A stretch of DNA of 64,000 nt from Thuidium tamariscinum. Lineage: Eukaryota > Streptophyta > Bryopsida > Hypnales > Thuidiaceae. Shown here piece by piece: positions 62,001 to 64,000 of the stretch. The notes under the pieces are model-generated. The model saw nothing but the letters and a program-made list of their open reading frames with translations. It was not told the DNA's origin and did not search any database. How positions within the stretch are numbered: the stretch's first letter is position 1; each line of letters begins with the position of its first letter. The stretch lies in contig OX344749.2 of the NCBI GenBank assembly GCA_947034885.2, positions 46,219,682 to 46,283,681 on the forward strand, in the 5' to 3' direction. The translations under genes were made by a program, and so were the position numbers.

Positions 62001-64000
62001 GCCACTCCCGTAAAACTCAAATCGTCAAAAGGGCAACAATCACAACAAGGAGTCTTCACGAAGAAAAGTTATGATCTAGCACCTAGGCTTTCATTTTGCA
62101 TTACAACCTACAATAAGCGCCAACGAATGGCAGTGAATTTGGAGGGACTGCCACTTCATAGCCCTAGTTGAGATATTGCATTGCCCAAAACAACCCCACT
62201 GCCACCCCATAATGCCAAAATCTTCCGACAACAGCAACAATTGCAACAAGAAGCAGGCTTCACGCTAAAAACTTACGAAGAGACCTAAACACTTCAGGGT
62301 TTTGGGGTTTAAGGTTACAATTGCGACAAGGACGAGGCTTCACATTGAAAACTTACGAAGAGACCTAAACACTTCAGGGTTTTGGGGTTTAAGGTTACAA
62401 TTACGACAAGGAGGAGGCTTCACATTGAAAACTTACGAAGAGTCCTTAATAGTTTAGGGTTTCGGGGTTTAAGGTTACAACTGCGACAAGGACGAGGCTT
62501 CACATTGAAAACTTACGAACAGACGTTCACAGTTTCGGGTTTCAGGTTCACGTTGATGATCTCACCTTGTCTCCCAGAAAGTACGGCCCCCCAAACTCTC
62601 CCAACGCCTCGTCCACCAGCCTCATCCTCTCCTCAAACGTTCCCCCGTCCGGCCACTTGCTCCTCAACCGATTCAACCACGCCCCCACCAACCTTCTCTC
62701 CAACCTCAGCAACCCCTGCACCGCATCCCTTTCTTCCCCTCCCGACGGCAACAACGGATTATTCTCAGGAAACCGATCCTCGATCAAGAACATGATGTCC
62801 AGGCTCTCCGTGTAAACCTTCCCGTCCAGCTGCACCACGGGGAGCAACCCCGAGGGCACCATCTTGGTAAACCACGCGGGCTTCTCCCCGTAGCAGCGCA
62901 TGTTGATCTTGGAAACCTCGTAGGGAATCTGCTTCTCCTCGAGTTGGAGCCACACGCGCTCGCAGTAAGGGCACCAGCTGGAGTTGTCTCTGTGGGGAAG
63001 CAGAGGGAAAGGAAGGTCAGCAGGGGGGAATTTGGTTTGGTACCAAAAAAACAGATTCCCTTCGTCCAGAAATAAATGTCCGCAGTTTTGTTGAAAACAT
63101 CTGATATCAATTTCATCGATCATAATTCAGAAGGGCTTCAAATTCTATATCACCATAATCAATAAAGAACACTGCATCTGTTCATGGCAACCCAAATAAA
63201 ATGGGACTCAAGAAAGTCTCCACGTATCCTACTCAAAACAACCTTAAAAACATGACGATCCAAAGGGCACACTTACTTCTGTACGGAGGTAGTAATTTCA
63301 ACAAAGGTTGTTTGATTTACTACGTCTCGCTAGACTTCAACCAATTTCCACAGTGGCTGTTAGGTTTGATACAAATCTGAGCCGATGTCAACCGATTTCG
63401 ACAGAAGGTCTTTGATCTGCTACATATTGCCAGATTTCAACTATTTTCGACAGGCTTCAGCCAATTTCGACAGAGATCCTTTGTTTTGCTCCATGTCGCT
63501 AGATTTCAACTATTTTCGACAGACTGCACCCAGTGTCGACAGAGGTCCTTTGATTTGGGGTCCACATTTCCAGATTAGAACCAATTTCGACAGAGGTTTT
63601 TGGATTTGGTATATATCGCCAGCTTTCGACGAATTTGGACAAAGGTTCTTTGTTTTACTGAAGAGCGCCAGATTCGACGAATTTTTTGGGCCGAACTACA
63701 AACGTATTGGAAATTGAAGCAGGGAAAAGCGAATAATTGGTGAATTTGGCGTTACTTGCCAGAAACAGTAATGCAGCTACCTAAAATGGCACAACCATTC
63801 TGCAAAAATCGCCGAAATTGGTAGCCTCTCGGAGCAAAAAGTCTAAAAAAGTGAGAGAAAACACCCTGCCTGTAGAACACGAGCGCCGGCTCCTGACCTT
63901 CTTGGAACACCCTCGTCTTCGCATTCGGAAGTCGTGACTCCAACGCATCGTCCTTCGCAAGCATTCCCGCAAGCGCTTCCCACGACTGCAAGCTCTTCTT
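59057..64000 (-). CDS. Glutathione S-transferase family protein with CPYC active site, 5' end missing
   Basis: Visible exons in transcript order: 64000-63870, 62989-62566, 60567-60356, 59489-59057. They join to 399 residues plus a stop; the reading frame runs off the window edge, so the N-terminus is missing. The thioredoxin-fold domain has WCPYC (visible residues 49-53), a cis-Pro in GLLPVV (Pro94) and TES (104-106) for binding the glutathione gamma-Glu. The all-helical GST C-domain follows (EERMRLVDEAL, FLGDK, FSMVDAVYAPFLERI, THTHDLEPQIG), then a C-terminal extension of about 140 residues with a YREDVDLAFHWVA block. This layout matches a GST-like family shared by plants, algae and bacteria rather than the phi or tau classes. 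The cysteine motif suggests glutaredoxin-like thiol transfer or reductase activity (inference). The first visible intron fits the family best with a GC donor (63869-63868); a GT donor at 63864-63863 with the acceptor two bases later would add one Gln. The last intron uses GTTAGT. Confidence 0.92.
61745..62239 (-). repeat. 170-200-bp tandem repeats in the same GST intron
   Basis: GGGACTGCCACTTC recurs at 61775, 61945 and 62144. Each copy is followed by a form of CCCTAGT(C/T)GA, then GCATTGCC, then CCATTGCCACTCC, so units are 170 and 199 bp. This array abuts the 80-bp array. Together they fill about 800 bp of the intron. Confidence 0.8.
62240..62560 (-). repeat. 80-bp tandem array in the GST intron, next to the exon 2 donor
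   Basis: ACTTACGAAG (last copy ACTTACGAAC) falls at 62271, 62351, 62431 and 62511, an exact 80-bp period over four copies. Each unit holds AGGGTTT(T/C)GGGGTTTAAGG and GAGGCTTCACATTGAAAA. The array ends within about 10 bp of the splice donor at 62565. Confidence 0.9.
63280..63690 (-). repeat. 50-70-bp degenerate tandem repeats in the first visible GST intron
   Basis: Forms of AATTTCGACAGAGGT recur near 63396, 63465, 63535, 63585 and 63634, with a diverged copy near 63326. Spacing is about 70 bp for the first copies and about 50 bp for the last. Companion words are GATTTCAACTATTTTCGAC and TCCTTTG. The block is private to this intron. Confidence 0.75.

Overview
The window is nuclear DNA of a land plant. 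Three multi-exon genes typical of green plants lie in AT-rich, transposon-filled DNA: a WRKY transcription factor, a filament-like plant protein (FPP) and a glutathione S-transferase family protein. Canonical plant splice sites join their exons into uninterrupted frames. No operons, tRNA, rRNA or CRISPR are visible. Gene style, GC-richer gene islands and dense small inverted-repeat elements would fit a bryophyte or other non-seed plant, but the species cannot be read from the sequence.

Layout. 1-14.5 kb is AT-rich and made of old and nested small DNA transposons, with one probable captured gene fragment (6.87-7.04 kb) and one isolated GC-richer patch (7.8-8.7 kb). 14.5-19.4 kb is the WRKY gene island on the + strand: upstream/leader region with two tandem arrays, CDS 16107-18767 in three exons, then the 3' region. 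19.4-27.1 kb is transposon-rich intergenic DNA with a long inverted repeat (21.4-22.7 kb). 27.6-37.1 kb is the FPP gene island on the - strand: CDS 35679-28170 in eleven exons. 37.1-58.4 kb is intergenic DNA built from repeated families, many inserted into one another. 59.06 kb to the right edge is the GST-family gene on the - strand, four exons visible, its 5' end outside the window.

Two themes stand out. First, at least twelve elements share ends of the form TTAA-CCCCTAAAG...CTTTAGGGG-TTAA. Copies of the family at the same internal position have a single TTAA where another copy carries an insertion flanked by two, so TTAA is the target duplication. That is a piggyBac-type hallmark; no transposase is visible. 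One copy sits in an FPP intron, one is inserted in a sibling, and others are interrupted by further elements. Second, introns and leader regions of all three genes contain degenerate tandem repeats private to each gene (37, about 42, about 70, 80, 170-240 bp units), as if non-coding parts grew by local duplication while exons stayed intact.

The three genes have no evident shared pathway: one is a nuclear regulator, one a coiled-coil structural protein, one a thioredoxin-fold enzyme.
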